DNA of 64,000 nt, from assembly GCA_035524955.1 (NCBI GenBank), contig DATLFG010000006.1, forward strand, positions 62,001 through 126,000, written 5' to 3'. The stretch's first letter is position 1, and every line of letters starts with the position of its first letter. Under the pieces are notes generated by a model. It searched no databases and was not told the DNA's origin. It saw nothing but the letters and a program-made list of their open reading frames with translations. Source of the DNA: CAMLFJ01 sp035524955 (GTDB lineage: Bacteria > Methylomirabilota > Methylomirabilia > Rokubacteriales > CSP1-6). The position numbers and the translations under genes were made by a program. Positions 63,920-64,000 of this stretch are shown here, one piece after another.

Positions 63920-64000
63920 GTTCTCTCCCTGGTGACAACCTAGTCGCGTGGGCGCCAGGTGACAATGCCGAGGGGCATCGGGCTCCACCACAGCGCCCAC

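Overview
This is a GC-rich, gene-dense bacterial chromosome segment with no rRNA, no CRISPR array and no intact phage or transposon. GTG starts and 1-8 nt start/stop overlaps are common. Gene content (squalene-hopene cyclase, an 11-subunit complex I operon, NIPSNAP, TTC38-like TPR proteins, AhpC/AhpD) fits a soil or subsurface lineage such as Candidatus Rokubacteria/Methylomirabilota. That placement is inference from gene content, not a phylogeny.

Region 1 (1-8.5 kb) looks like a bacterial sphingolipid (ceramide) locus. A minus-strand gene running off the left edge fuses a fatty acyl-AMP ligase, an acyl carrier domain and the start of an alpha-oxoamine synthase (serine palmitoyltransferase type). 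It is followed by a PAP2_3/Aur1-like membrane enzyme, a FemAB-like GNAT protein, a permuted papain-fold lipoprotein, a second GNAT protein (candidate bacterial ceramide synthase) and an extended SDR (candidate ketosphinganine reductase), then a broken GT-B-like gene. A 50-bp direct repeat flanks the PAP2/FemAB/lipoprotein cassette. The cassette is less GC-rich than the rest.

Region 2 (8.5-17.7 kb) is one tightly packed operon for a dedicated type II acyl synthase: KAS, ABC-2 exporter pair, FabL-type enoyl reductase, FabG, an unusual ACP, a double-hotdog dehydratase, a second KAS, a chain-length-factor-like KAS with the catalytic Cys replaced by Ser, and its own holo-ACP synthase. I infer that it makes and exports, or feeds into region 1, a special acyl chain.

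Region 3 (17.6-21.5 kb) is a gene graveyard: deletion-scarred remnants of a FixL/FixJ-type pair, an SDR, a sigma-54 activator, an ABC substrate-binding protein, an IS481-like transposase and a tyrosine integrase, ending at tRNA-Ala(GGC). A Pro/Gln-rich secreted protein and a small secreted protein still look intact.

Region 4 (21.5-41.6 kb) holds housekeeping and lipid functions: Tpx, tRNA-Leu(CAA), a nitronate monooxygenase, an SDR without the catalytic Tyr, squalene-hopene cyclase, AhpC-AhpD with a palindromic operator, an orphan Mur ligase, hotdog proteins, an N-carbamoylase, thioredoxin, MscS, MreB, a TPR protein, a beta-hydroxyacid dehydrogenase, Bcp, a phosphoribosyltransferase, dienelactone hydrolase and a GGDEF-EAL protein.

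Region 5 (41.9-52.5 kb) is the complex I operon nuoABC-NIPSNAP-nuoDHIJKLMN, without nuoEFG. Region 6 (52.6-58 kb) holds an AIR-synthase/HypE-like protein, gamma-glutamyltransferase, a secreted protein, a D-glutamate cyclase-like protein and a GSA-type aminotransferase, suggesting gamma-glutamyl/5-oxoproline salvage. Region 7 (58.5-64 kb) holds tRNA-Phe(GAA), an enoyl-CoA hydratase, a methyltransferase, a PECR-like SDR, a TPR protein and a rhodanese. GC-rich palindromic repeats of one family occur at four intergenic sites and twice sit at the start of a gene.
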